A stretch of DNA of 64,000 nucleotides from Takakia lepidozioides (GCA_030704615.1 CM060731.1:41416001-41480000); one strand, 5' to 3'. Positions 10,601 through 22,071 are shown, counted from the first letter of the stretch. The notes: generated by a model from the letters alone, not told the origin. Program-made: numbers and translations.

Positions 10601-12958
10601 CTCCAAAAATTGTGGCTCATCAATTGTACAGCACTCAAAGGCCTGCCAGACTCCATTGGTAATCTTGCAAAGTTAAAATTCCTCTACCTTCGGGGTTGTT
10701 CCAACATACAAGTCGTGCCTGATTGTTTGGGGCAGTTGAAAGAGCTCGAAGAGTTGGTCCTCTCTTCTTGTACGAGCTTGGAGAGGTTGCCTGATTCCAT
10801 CGGAGCATTGATTCATCTCCAAAAATTGTGGCTCATCAATTGTACAGCACTCAAAGGCCTGCCAGACTCCATTGGTAATCTTGCAAAGTTAAAATTCCTC
10901 TACCTTCGGGGTTGTTCCAACATACAAGTCGTGCCTGATTGTTTGGGGCAGTTGAAAGAGCTCGAAGAGTTGGACCTCTCTTCTTGTACGAGCTTGGAGA
11001 GGTTGCCTGATTCCATCGGAGCATTGATTCATCTCCAAAAATTGTGGCTCAATAATTGTACAGCACTCAAAGGCCTGCCAGACTCCATTGGTAATCTTGC
11101 AAAGTTAAAAATCCTCTACCTTGAGGGTTGTTCCTGCAACATACAAGCCGTGCTTGATTGTTTGGGGCAGTTGAAAGAGCTCGAAAAGTTGGGCCTCTCT
11201 TCTTGTACGAGCTTGGAGAGGTTGCCTGATTCCATCGGAGCATTGATTCATCTCCAAAATTTGTGGCTCAAGAATTGTACAGCACTCAAAGGCCTGCCAG
11301 ACTCCATTGGTAATCTTGCAATGTTAAAATACCTCATCCTTCAGGGTTGTTCTAACATACAAGTCGTGCCTAATTGTTTGGGGCTGTTGAAAGATCTCGA
11401 AGTGTTGGACATCTCTTCTTGTACGAGCTTGGAGAGGTTGCCCGATTCCATCGGAGCATTGATTCATCTCCAAAAATTGTGCCTCAAGAATTGTACAGCA
11501 CTCAAAGGCCTGCCAGACTCCATTGATAATCTTGCAATGTTAAAATACCTCAACCTTGAGGGTTGTTCTAACATACAAGTCGTGCCTGATTGTTTGGGGC
11601 AGTTGAAAGAGCTCGAGCTGTTGGACCTTTCTTCTTGTACGAGCTTGGAGAGGTTGCCTGATTCCATCGGAGCATTGATTCATCTCCAAAAATTGTGGCT
11701 CATCAATTGTACAGCACTCAAAGGCCTGCCAGACTCCATTGGTAATCTTGCAAAGTTAAAAATCCTCAGCCTCGAGGGTTGTCCCAACATACAAGTCGTG
11801 CCTAATTGTTTGGGGCTGTTGAAAGATCTCGAAGTGTTGGACATCTCTTCTTGTACGAGCTTGGAGAGGTTGCCTGATTCCATCGGAGCATTGATTCATC
11901 TCCAAAAATTGTGGCTCAAGAATTGTACAGCACTCAAAGGCCTGCCAGACTCCATTGGTAAACTTGCAAAGTTAAAAATACTCAACCTTGAGGGTTGTTC
12001 CTGCAACATACAAGCCGTGCTTGATTGTTTGGGGCAGTTGAAAGAGCTCGAAGAGTTGGTCCTCTCTTCTTGTACGAGCTTGGAGAGGTTGCCTGATTCC
12101 ATCGGAGCATTGATTCATCTCCAAAAATTGTGGCTCATCAATTGTACAGCACTCAAAGGCCTGCCAGACTCCATTGGTAATCTTGCAAAGTTAAAATTCC
12201 TCTACCTTCGGGGTTGTTCCAACATACAAGTCGTGCCTGATTGTTTGGGGCAGTTGAAAGAGCTCGAAGAGTTGGACCTCTCTTCTTGTACGAGCTTGGA
12301 GAGGTTGCCTGATTCCATCGGAGCATTGATTCATCTCCAAAAATTGTGGCTCATCAATTGTACAGCATTCAAAGGCCTGCCAGACTCCATTGGTAATCTT
12401 GCAAAGTTAAAATTCCTCTACCTTCCGGGTTGTTCCAACATACAAGTCGTGCCTAATTGTTTGGGGCAGTTGAAAGAGCTCGAACTGTTGGACATCTCTT
12501 CTTGTACGAGCTTGGAGAGGTTGCCTGATTCCATCGGAGCATTGATTCATCTCCAAAATTTGTGGGTCAATAATTGTACAGCACTCAAAGGTCTGCCAGA
12601 CTCCATTAGTAATCTTGCAAAATTAAAAGTCCTCCACCTGCAGGGTTGTTCCAACATACAAGTCCTGCCTCATTGTTTGGGGCTGTTGAAAGAGCTTGAA
12701 GAGTTGGACCTCTCTTCTTGTACGAGCTTGGAGAGCTTGCCTGATTCCATCGCAGCATTGATTCATCTCCAAAATTTGTGGCTCAATAATTGTACAGCAC
12801 TCAAAGGCCTGCCAGACTCCATTGATAATCTTGCAAAGTTAAAAATCCTCAGCCTCGAGGGTTGTCCCAACATACAAGTCGTGCCTGATTGTTTGGGGCT
12901 ATTGAAAGAGCTCTGGAAGAGTTGGACTTCTCTTCTTGTACGAGCTTGGAGAGATTGA
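4622..12958 (+). CDS. TIR-NB-LRR (TNL) immune receptor, five exons
   Basis: An intracellular immune receptor of the TNL class. Proposed exons are 4622-5094, 5479-5926, 6902-8012, 8284-8598 and 8765-12958. Each junction has GT-AG borders and matching phase: 1 for intron 1, 2 for intron 2, 0 for the others. The acceptor of exon 4 (TCAAG|AATG) is weak; the better-looking acceptor at 8245 would put a stop or frame change into the exon. Order of parts: N-terminal segment with a hydrophobic stretch and 29-residue repeats, TIR, NB-ARC, then about 57 LRRs. The start is uncertain because a 4-bp duplication in exon 1 separates the ATG at 4622 from the TIR frame. The frame ends at 12,958 because two extra bases (TG) after GAGCTC near 12,913 shift it out of the LRR array. 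Function is inferred from family; the ligand is unknown. Confidence 0.85.
4808..5072 (+). repeat. Three tandem 87-bp (29-codon) repeats in TNL exon 1
   Basis: Units lie at 4808-4898 (91 bp), 4899-4985 (87 bp) and 4986-5072 (87 bp). In frame they encode a Ser/Gln/Asp-rich peptide with cores such as SAQRSTLASSSQDPHE. Unit 1 has GACT twice in a row (4877-4884), which explains its extra 4 bp. In the upstream frame this makes a TGA stop at 4880-4882. Upstream of the repeats, that same frame has a likely membrane segment (WATWAALAIVGVCYV). Downstream the other frame continues into the TIR exon. Confidence 0.85.
5479..5926 (+). CDS. TNL exon 2: TIR domain
   Basis: The exon starts after TGTGCAG and ends before GTAGGG. 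It opens with the TIR signature YDVFISHRGPDVKKTFV and then shows the expected blocks: FLDNKDIGLGES, the putative catalytic Glu region STWESIDHAIRSA, VFSKGYTESKWCLDEL, and ILPIFYDVTPSDVR. Plant TIR domains are NAD-cleaving enzymes that start immune signalling; the length of about 149 residues is typical. Phase 1 on entry and phase 2 on exit match the neighbouring exons, so this domain is spliced to the NB-ARC exon. Confidence 0.9.
5927..6901 (+). other. TNL intron 2
   Basis: A 975-bp intron with a GTAGGG donor and a TTGATGTGCAG acceptor. It is T-rich, with a run of CTTTTT units at about 6328-6360. No gene or repeat was recognised inside it. Confidence 0.7.
6902..8012 (+). CDS. TNL exon 3: NB-ARC nucleotide-binding domain
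   Basis: All standard NB-ARC motifs are present in order and in one open frame: P-loop GIWGTGGVGKTTLAKE, kinase-2 KKVLIVLDDVDD (its Asp-Asp is usual for TNLs), RNBS-B CCVMTSRDKRL, GLPL box CGGLPLILEI, RNBS-D FLDIACVLLG, and MHD box FLMHDHLRDMGR. This module binds ADP/ATP and acts as the activation switch. No key residue is missing. The exon ends LTENE|GTGATT. Confidence 0.93.
8765..12958 (+). repeat. LRR exon built from 216-bp (72-residue, 3-LRR) higher-order repeats
   Basis: After a short irregular start the exon is a run of three-LRR modules. Each module is one LRR starting LPDSIGNLAKLK, one starting VPDCLGQLKELEEL and one starting LPDSIGALIHLQKL, 24 residues apiece. About 18 modules follow from position 9124, each 216 bp or 219 bp where CS(C)NIQ has an extra Cys codon. 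Modules at roughly 9.4-9.8, 10.4-11.1 and 12.1-12.4 kb are nearly identical, which points to recent unequal exchange or conversion. Variation is concentrated at the exposed positions such as LWLINC, LWLKNC and LILSNC. Confidence 0.92.
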
Positions 12959-14327
12959 ATGATTCCGTCGGAGCATTGATTCATCTCCAAAAATTGTGGC
13001 TCAATAATTGTACAACACTCAAAGGCCTCCCAGACTCCATTGGTAATCTTGCAAATTAAAAGTCCTCAACCTTGAGGGTTGTTCCAACATACAAGTCATA
13101 CCTCATTGTTTGGGGCTACTGAAATAGCTTGAAATGTTGGACCTTTCTTCTTGTACGAGCTTGGAGATGTTGCCTGATTCCATCGGAACATTGATTCATC
13201 TCCAAAATTTGTGGCCCAAGAATTGTACAGCACTCAAAGGCCTGCCAAACTCCATTGACAATCTTGCAAAGTTAAAAGGCCTCAGCCTTGAGGGTTGTTC
13301 CTGCAACATACAAGCCGTGCTTCATTGTTTGGGGCTGTGGAAAGAGCTCGAAGAGTTAGATCTCTCTTCTTGCACGAGCTTGGAGAGCTTGCCTGAATCC
13401 ATCGGAACATTGATTCATCTTCAACGACTGCGGCTCATGAATTGTACAACACTCAAAGGCATGCCAGATTCCATTTGTAATCTTGTAAAGTTAAAAGTCC
13501 TCATTCTTGAGGGTTGTTCCAACATACAAGTCGTGCCTCATTGTTTGGGGCTGTTGAAATAACTCGAAGTGTTGGACCTCTCTTCTTGTACGAGCTTGGA
13601 GAGGTTGCCTGATTCCATCGGAGCATTGATTCATCTCCAAAAATTGTGCCTCAATAATTGTACAGCACTCAAAGGCCTGCCAAACTCCATTGGTAATCTT
13701 GCAAAGTTAAAAGTCCTTAGCCTTGAGGTTGTTCCTGCAACATACAAACCGTGCTCGATTGTTTGGGGCTATTGAAAGAGCTCGAAGAGTTGGACTTAGA
13801 GACTTTACGAGCTTGGATAGGTTCCGTGATTCCATTGGAGCATTGATTTATCTCCAAAAATTGTGGCTCAAGAATTGTAGAGCACTCAAAAACCTACCAG
13901 ACTCCATTGGTATTCTTGCAAAGTTAAAAGTCCTCAACCTTGAGGGTTGTTCCAACATACAAGTAGTGCCTCATTGTTTGGGGCTGTGGAAAGAGTTCGA
14001 AGAGTTGGACCTCTCTTCTTGTACGAGCTTGGAGAGCTTGCCCGATTCCATCGGAGCCTTGAATCATCTCCAAAAATTGTGGCTCAAGAATTGTACAGCA
14101 CTCAAAGGCATGCCCGACTCCATTGGTAATCTTGCAAAGTTTAAAAGTCCTCAACCTTGAGGGTTGTTCCTGCAACGTACAAGCAGTGCTTGATTATTTG
14201 GGGTTGTTGAAAGAGCTCGAAGTGTGGGATCTCTCTTCTTGCACCAGCTTGGAGTTGCCTGAATCCATCGGAACATTGATTCATCTCGAACAATTGTGGC
14301 TCATTTATTGTACAACACTCAAAGGCT
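12959..14327 (+). pseudogene. Decayed 3' continuation of the TNL LRR array
   Basis: LRR modules of the same family continue for about six more 216-bp units but are broken. There are two extra bases near 12,913, a one-base loss near 13,058 (GCAAATTAAAAG), in-frame stops at 13,125 (TAG where other units read GAG) and at 13,560 (TAA), and further frame changes near 13,735 and 14,140. Units here are more diverged than those upstream. The LRR similarity stops abruptly at 14,327, where the repeated segment begins. No C-terminal post-LRR domain is visible. Confidence 0.85.
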
Positions 14328-16985
14328 CCTTGACACAAATGGTAATGTAAGTCGCGAAATCTGGAGTGTAGACCATCTCGGCTCTCTGGTATGGTTCTGG
14401 GTGGCGCCCAGCCCAACCAGCACTACCCGCATTATTTGTTTTCCCCCACTCCATCTTCTCGAGTGGTTGCTCCTTGTACTGTCTTGCGTTTCAACAGTCT
14501 CCCTCGTTATTCATAACCATTCTTCCCAACATACCCGTCTTGATCAATATCATGCTTCGCATCTGAGGGTGGTATGGAATTAGCCTTCTGTTGCTGTTCT
14601 CATTTGTCATGCTACATGGTTTTTGCGGGTCATCCAATCTTTGACAGATCTGAAGTGAATCTGATGTCTATCCTCTAAAATGGAGCCATTAAGATGTTTT
14701 TGGATGGTGTTTGGTTCAGACGAAACATAATGAGATTCCATGTGGGTTGTGAAGATGCTCTGTGCCGTAGCAATCGAGATGAAGGGCCGGCGATTATTGA
14801 CGGAGACGATCTGTCAGAGGCAACGGCCATTCATTACGTGGTGTATAGCCTTTATAACTACAGAATACGTGAATGCCAACAGGATGGATTCCCCCAAGCC
14901 TTCGCTTTGCTTGGAAGGTGGCTGGAGTCGTGCTTTGTGAGATATGTGGAGAAGATGACGATATCCGTATGAGCCCGTTGGTATACAGAGAAATGTTTTT
15001 AGGAAAAGAACGAGTATGGAGGAGAATCACTCGTAGTCGATGTCAGGAGAAGGACATGGACAGAGTGAAAAGAGCACCACATAGGAGGGGGGAGGTATCT
15101 AGACTTTCTTGCTGTAGATTAATGTTTACCTTTGGTGTGCACTTGACCTTGCTAAGGTGCCAAGGACACGTTTAATGTGCTTTGGCTGCTTGGGCTGCTT
15201 TGTCTGATGACTTCTTCCTGGAGTTTTTGGAGCTTGACTAGTGGCTACCCCAGTGAACTGCCTGGTGGACCTCTGTTACTTATGCTTATCACCTTCCACA
15301 AGTGATCTGCAGTCTTTGCTTTGTTGCTTTAAGAGCTGGCGTCACTGGAATGGTTCTCTTTCAACTATTCCAGAAGCTTTCATAGCAGTCCAAAACTGGA
15401 TGCCTGCATGTGAAAGTAGACTTCACACACGATTTCATACTAAGCAAACTGTAATTCTGTCTGGAGTCATTCTCAGGATGTGCACTTACACCTATGATTT
15501 CAGATTGTTTTTGGGCAAGTTCTTTGGGGTACCTCCTTTGTAGTGATCGTAGCGGTGGCCCTTGTTCTGGCATGTTGTCACCCTTTCCATATTAACCCCT
15601 AAATACCTAAGAGGCCATCCAATGGCCTCATGGTTTCACTTCAACACAAAAGTTCTCAATGGAGGACTAACACAATTAGTACTTCTCTATGCTGATGATG
15701 TTGTTCTATTAATCTCCTGTCTTCCTACAATGGCACCTTGGCATCCTGGAAGACTTCTCCGAAGACTACAGGTTGCAGGTCAATCTTAGCAAAACCAAGA
15801 TCATGGTTTTCAATGGCCATGTGGATCGGAGATTCCTCTTCAACCAGCAAGAGAGAGGACATGAAATCATACCCATACCTGGGTCTGGTCATCCACTTAC
15901 CCAAAATCAGTTTGCATCGTCTGCTATGGACAGATTGACGAAGGGTAACGCTGCCACCATACACCTTCAGGATAAATGCAAACAAATGCATTCCCAAAAA
16001 GTGGCTTCGAATCGGTTGTCACCCTGCTGCCACTCATGGCTGTGAGTTCTGGGCACCTGGTGTTCCAGTTTCCTGGTGGGAAGAAATTTCTGGAACCATT
16101 GCAACGGTCTTTCTTCCAAGGAATGCTTGGAGCTAGAGATACAACACCATCACAAATTCATGTGCGGAATTTGCATATGTACCGAGGCCATCTTGCAGCA
16201 AGGTTACAAGCCCTTCCACCCAAAGGTCTGACAGCCCGGGCCTCACAACATCTATCAGGTTCGGAACCGCAAGTTTCAAGCTGCGTCCAACAATGCATCA
16301 GAAGTGAACTTATGGAACTCCACATAAACTGTACTGGGTGACATTCTTGGTTTTCCATTAAGATAGAATCTTGCGGCCCAATTTCCCGTCTGAAGCTCTA
16401 TCTCCCATTCTTCTGAGGGCATTTGGGAGATTCAGGGTCGGTTCCCTTGCCTGCAGATACACTGATAGGTGGGAAAATCTGTAACTGGAGGACCCCCTAT
16501 GCCCTGCTTGCGTTGCGAACAACTGGGAAATGAAAGTGCAGAACATTTCTTCTTTCACTGCCCTTTCTACTATGGGATCCGCGGTAGATTCAACTGTATA
16601 TTCGAAGACACCCAATCTCTCATGGAGATCTTCCATTACGAGGATCAGAAATTCTTGGCATCTTACCTCCATGAAGTGTCGACTCTTAGACAATCCTTTG
16701 AGCAATAGTTGCTTTGGGCTGCTTGTGGCCCCTCTCTCTTCCTTGTTTCTTGTTCCTTGTCTGTTCCAAGGTAAGTCATACTACCGGTGTCAGCCCCTGA
16801 CAAAGGTAGTTTCTGTCCCTTTGTGTCCCGCTCAAACTGAGCATGGGGACAACCGCCACAAGGCTACGGCAACAACGTCGTATGATCTCTTCCTTGTTTC
16901 TTGCTTCCTTCTGTCCCGGAAGCTCTTTGAGCTTTCTGCGGATGTTATAGAGTACCATTTCATTTCATTTTTCATTGGTTCGTTC
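14328..16985 (+). mobile_element. Repeated LINE-containing segment, copy 2; right arm of inverted repeat; family A LINE 3' end
   Basis: Positions 14,328-16,329 are the inverted match of 1994-1. The RT box LLYADDVVLLI lies near 15,685 and LSKTKIMVFNG near 15,790. Beyond the window edge of copy 1, this copy goes on to a zinc-knuckle-like C-x2-C...H...C peptide (CLRCEQLGNESAEHFFFHC, 16,500-16,560), typical of LINE ORF2 C termini. It ends at about 16,975 with AAGCTCTTTGAGCTT and CATTTCATTTCATTT, the family A tail. The open frame is interrupted many times. A family B fragment is nested near its 3' end. Confidence 0.8.
16753..16885 (+). mobile_element. Family B LINE 3' fragment nested in family A copy
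   Basis: This 133-bp insert is flanked by perfect 18-bp direct repeats, TCTCTTCCTTGTTTCTTG, at 16,735-16,752 and 16,886-16,903. It carries the family B tail (GTCAGCCCCTGACA, then CACAAGGCTACGGCAA) also found at 20.9, 54.6, 58.3, 58.6 and 60.2 kb. It is 5'-truncated, as expected from target-primed reverse transcription. Confidence 0.85.
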
Positions 16986-17919
16986 TTTCCTGAAGACTCC
17001 AGGGCATTCCCCTCCTAGAGTTGAAGCCTGTTTGTCTCTTTTCTTGTTGTCCACGTACAAAGCTTACAAGCTTTGAACTGGTCGAGGTGTGCAGGCTTCA
17101 GTTGGCTTTGTCTCAAACAGTACAGATACCGTTGGACTTTCCAAGATTAAAGGTGGAGATTATAGATGACGAGATATGCGGGTACAGCGGCTTAACACTG
17201 GCAGTGCTTTGGAACCCAGGGGGTGGGGAGGTATAGTGACCCTTTGCATTTGCATCTTGAGAGTGTACAGAATTGATTCAGTTATCGCCCCCGCATTGAA
17301 GTCTGGATATGCACATCACTACGGTACATCTCCAACCCTCTCCACTAAACTTGGCTGCAAAGCATCCCCTGCCCCTGTTCCCCTTGCAGCCTTCTCCTGA
17401 GGCATTCTTGCTTTCATCTTGGACAAAGGTGTAGACTAGCCACTTTGGAAGGTCGCTGAAGGTCCCAGAGCAATCTGAGGACAAGTGCTGTTGTTGTTGT
17501 TTCTGGATGTATGAGTGAGCAAGCTTCTAAGGTGAGTATGTTCTTTGCAGGATGAGAGTGGGGAAGCTGTCAAAGATGGTAATAAGATTCACACAGATGG
17601 TTGCGGTTATATCTCACGAAATTTGGCCATCCTCTGCCCTAAAAGGATCTTCAAGGGGTGCAAGCAGAGGCAATCTCATCCTAAGAAAGCAGAAGAGGTG
17701 GACACCAAAACTATGAAGTGGTTAACTGGAATGTGGGTGTAACTTGTGAAGTAGTGAACCTGCTGAATGCTAATAATTTCGCCAGATGGAAGACTAATGG
17801 CAGCTAATCTTGTGTCTGGTGCATGACCACTATCAAAAAAGGAATATCCACTCATGATGCAAGTACGCCTGTTTGAGAAAGGAAATGTTTGGAAAGGGGT
17901 TCTCCTTGTCAACTGCAAG

Positions 17920-19552
17920 GTATGATTCTATACTAGTCACTGTCTGCTCTCATTTATAGTATAGAGAGGACTTGAACTCCTGCAGAGTTCGCTGATGTGT
18001 ACCCTTGAGCTTTGATAGACCTCCTGGAGTTGATGATGGACATATAAACTTACCAGCCTGAATATATGTACTTTCAATCATGCTGCAGTTACATGGGATT
18101 GAGTACTAACACTGTAGCTGATTTGATGTCTCATCTGTGGCTCTGATTGCACAGACAGTTGCACTGTAGAGTCTATACACTATAAACAAACTCTATAATG
18201 TCCACAGGAAGCTCAAATAGTTTCTGAGACAAGAACTTGAATAAAGGAACAAACTGCTACAAAGTTGTCTAACTGGCTCTCAATGATGGAATGATTCCGA
18301 GCTGTTATAACCTGTGCATGACTTGACGCAATCTACTCTCCTATCACATCATGCGTGGGTATGACATGAGAAAATTAGAAATATTGCACTTTCATTAGGT
18401 TGACAAAACATGCAGTCCTACTTCAGGGATGAAGGGTATCCTGTGTCCTTAGGTGGCTGAGATTTGGCTATTTGATGCTTTCATGGTTGTGCCTTGTATA
18501 CAAGCCGGTTCAAACAACTTGTCTGAAAGCTTAGTTATCAACTGACTTGTGCCTGTCCATTGGTTCACTTACATAGAGTTCTACGCTCCCATTACCGGAG
18601 CAAATATTTGCACATACTTCAACAATGAATGTTTTTTTCCAATTTGGCTAACAGTTTCAGAGCAATATTCACACTTGAGTGATTTTCTTATGCCTTTTTT
18701 GCAGTGGTTGCACTTGTAATATCCTTTCCCATCTCTGTTTACAACATCTCCTATGTATGAGCTTGTCACCTGAATGTCTGACCATATCTTATTTATTAAC
18801 TTAGGCCTTGAAGGGAATTCTACCTACAGCCCCTTCACCTCAGTACCATGCATATGAATATTTAAGAGTAAAATCGGAGTTCTTTTTCAAGTTTCTGACC
18901 TTGGTTGGTGATTTCTGTGGTGTACACTGAGACAAGCAGCTCCCTGATGACACAATCCAAGTGCGCCCGTCAATGCGTAAGGTGAAAAGGGATGAAAAAC
19001 TCAAGTCCCCTACGTTCAATTCTCTGGAGTTGTGCAACACCAGGTTTGTCATCTTGGTGAAGAATCTTGTTTAAAAATTTGGTGCTTGTGAACTTCGTAC
19101 TTACATTCTAAGCTCCATGATTGGAGAAATGATCTTTTGGGAACTGCAGGTACTCCTGTAACTTGCTGAAAATTTCTGTCTATACCACATTCCATCAGTC
19201 TGGCAGTGTTGTAAGCTTGTCTCTTGACTAAATAGGCACATTTACTGACCTCAGATTCTACCAAAGCCTGCCTGACTGATTCTTGTTTTATGTAATTGTC
19301 ACTTTTGAATTCTTTTACTTGCTTCCAACAAAACTAGTTGATAGGTCACTCGAATTAATAGTCAAGTTTAGCCATCCATTGCACAGAGACATCTTGGAAG
19401 GGCAATTAGAAGTCAAAAGCCACTCGGACAGTCAGGTAGGGCAGGGTGCCCTGTGTGTTGATGAAGTGCTTGGGATGGTGTATTAGTTTGGAAAGAAGCT
19501 CATACATCCATGTTATTTTGTGACTGTTTGTGTGCTCGGCTTGAATGGGTAG
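17920..19552. other. RDR intron region with an unidentified C4-type ORF on the minus strand
   Basis: No further RDR exon was found with confidence, although the family should have one encoding roughly 40-60 residues here. On the minus strand 18,581-18,769 has a short ORF with two CxxC pairs (YKCNHC and KCEYC), reminiscent of a small zinc ribbon. I cannot name it and it may be noise. No transposon ends were recognised. Confidence 0.3.
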
Positions 19553-20793
19553 TCGCAAGCCACCAAATGCGAAGTTGTTTCAGCATCTTGTGCTGTTGCT
19601 GAAAATTGGAGGAGTTTCAGAGGAAGTTCTTATTCAATTTGTCGCAAATGGGATTGAGGAGGTCAAGACATATTTTCGCAGTCGTTATGCAGCAAGGAGA
19701 GGTTCGTTAGCCATACTTTGGTGAACAAGCTGGTCTTGAGGTTATTGCAGTTGAGGTCAGTTTTGGGAAGTGTGGCTCCTTGTTTCTGAGTGTTTCTGTG
19801 TCCAAATTCCTTCAATTTTGAATGGGTTGCCTCAGACAATTTGCGAACCACATCAGGCCCTATCCAGTTTGACTCAAACTGTGCTGGGAAATTCTCAGTC
19901 CTTGTGGTCTGTATTTTTAGCCTATGGTAGGATACTGTCCCTCGGCTTGGCTTCCTGACAAACCTGCTACATTATCATTGTACACTCTTGGTCCTCAGCT
20001 CAATAAGTATGTATTCATTGTAGTTGATGTGTCTTCTACTGTTGTTGATAAGCAATAGCCAATTAGTTCTCCTTGACATCCTGAACTTGTGCCATGCTTG
20101 AAACTCAGACTTGTGACATTCTGATACCACATGTTCTCTTTTCTGATTGTATCTTCATGCCTTGTTGGTTGTCCTGTTGTTGTGGGGCATATTGTGCTTG
20201 CCGTTTTGCGACCCCTGCTTTGTGCATGGAAGATGGCCAGCCAATAAGCATCTGTTGTGGTGTATTTTTCACAAACCAAGGAAGGTTATGTAGGTTATGT
20301 TTCTAATTTATGTTGATCGCCATTTATAAGTCATTCAGTCTCCCGCCTTACATTGTTTCTAGATTCTGCTTTCAGATTGTATACAACATTTGGTATCTGT
20401 CTTGTAGCTTTGGAGAGCTGCCCGGAGGACCATGATACTGCTGACCTGGCTTTACGAATGCTGTCTGCTGGACTGCTATTGGATGAACATTATCTACGGA
20501 AAATACTATGGGATATACTCAAAGGACGCCTCCAAGAGTTTAGCAAGGCACGGGTGCCTGTGCCCCAATGCAAATATCTCATGGGCTGTGCTGATCCAAG
20601 CGGCCTTTTGGAGAGAAACCAGGTCGCCATCATTCTGTGAGTTGAAGTTATAATTATAGCCACACAGACCCTTTGGTCATCCTGTTCTCCCTCTCATCCT
20701 GTTTGTTTTTTATTCCCATGTTGAACACTAGGCTTGAACTGCCTTTCTCTGTGGATGTCTTCGTTTCATCCTCTTTCTTTCTGAAAAACTAGG

Positions 20794-20992
20794 CCACACA
20801 GCAGGTTGATGCTTGTGTGAAGGGATTTCTAGAGGATATCTGGCAAACCCGGATCAATGTTCTATATCAAGGTAAGTCCTACTACTGACGTCAGCCCCTG
20901 ACAGAGGTAGGTTCTGTCCCTTGGTGTTCTGCTCAAACTGGGTGCGGGGTCAATGGCCACAAGGCTACAGCAAACAACGTCTTATGAGTACA
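20794..20992 (+). mobile_element. 5'-truncated family B LINE insertion (199 bp) in RDR intron
   Basis: The insert is flanked by perfect 15-bp direct repeats TTCTGAAAAACTAGG (20,779-20,793 and 20,993-21,007). The inserted sequence matches the 3' end of the longer family B copy at 60.1-60.3 kb, including the stretch around GGGATTTCTAGAGGATATCTGG and the tail GTCTTATGAGTACA. Confidence 0.9.
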
Positions 20993-22071
20993 TTCTGAAA
21001 AACTAGGGCCCTTCCCTAGTGATCATAAATCTGGTGAGTCCTGTACTAGGTTATATGGATTTCGGAACCCAGAGGTGCAGATCCAAATTTATGGTGAAGA
21101 TGGAATGAAGTGTCATAAACTGTCTGTGCTATATGTATGCCATCCTCACCATTATTCCTTTGGGTGTTAGATTCCCTTTTCACTGATGGCAAAGTGCGTA
21201 ATGGGTTTTCTTTGGAATGAGAGGCCTTCTTTGACAGCATATTCTAGACTTGACCTCCAACCGTCTATTGGTCCTGGTACCATGAATTCACCTGCATGTA
21301 GTTGTCTTCATGATGAAAAATTATTTTGGATCAAACTTGGAATGCAAGAATAAGTGTTCACCAGGTTGAGAATTGTGATCCCCATTCTCCTCTGCTTTCA
21401 TCACCTTGCCCTTGTAAGCCCTTTCTCTGTTCCATTCAAATGATGCACAGAATATGGCTACACTATGCTTCTGGCATGCAGCCTCGGATGATGTGCTGAT
21501 TGAAAATCCAATCCTGTAGCATTTGTCAATGGAATGATACTTGCATACGAAAGGATACTTGCATTCGAGGATCTTCTCTAATGTAATCAATCAATAATCA
21601 ATTGATTTGGGGTTGCGGAGAGGATGGACCATTATATAAACAGAAGGTGCTGGTGTACAACCTGGAATTCATCCTGGTGACATCCACATCTTTGAAGCAA
21701 CTTGGAAGAAGGAGATCGAGGATGTTATTGGCAATGGAAAATATGGCATTTTCTTTTCTACAAAGGGCTCTAGGTCAATCACTGATGAAATGGAAAACAG
21801 CGACCTCGATGGAGATCTGTATTGGATATGCTGGAATCATGAGGTTTGTTGCTGAAGACCTTCCTGTCCTTTCGATGTGGGCAACAGTGAGATGAAGGCA
21901 AATATGTGGAGGACACGATAAATATTTTGGAAATGTGAAGGAGTGTAACCTATGTGGTAGACCTTTCTGGTATCTCGTAGGTATGGGTTCACGCACAGTC
22001 TCTGGTGGATAGAGCAAAAACAAAGTAAAAATGTTCGTATTATTCACAAAGGGAAAAACTCATCCTCAATT

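Noticed and set aside
9082..12990. Series of minus-strand ORFs of 67-75 codons spaced by 216 bp
   Set aside because: They are antisense shadows of the LRR repeats, present only because the repeat unit lacks stops in that frame.
14328..16985. Right arm as a simple 5'-truncated LINE insertion into the TNL gene
   Set aside because: No target duplication, and LRR sequence does not resume after the LINE tail.
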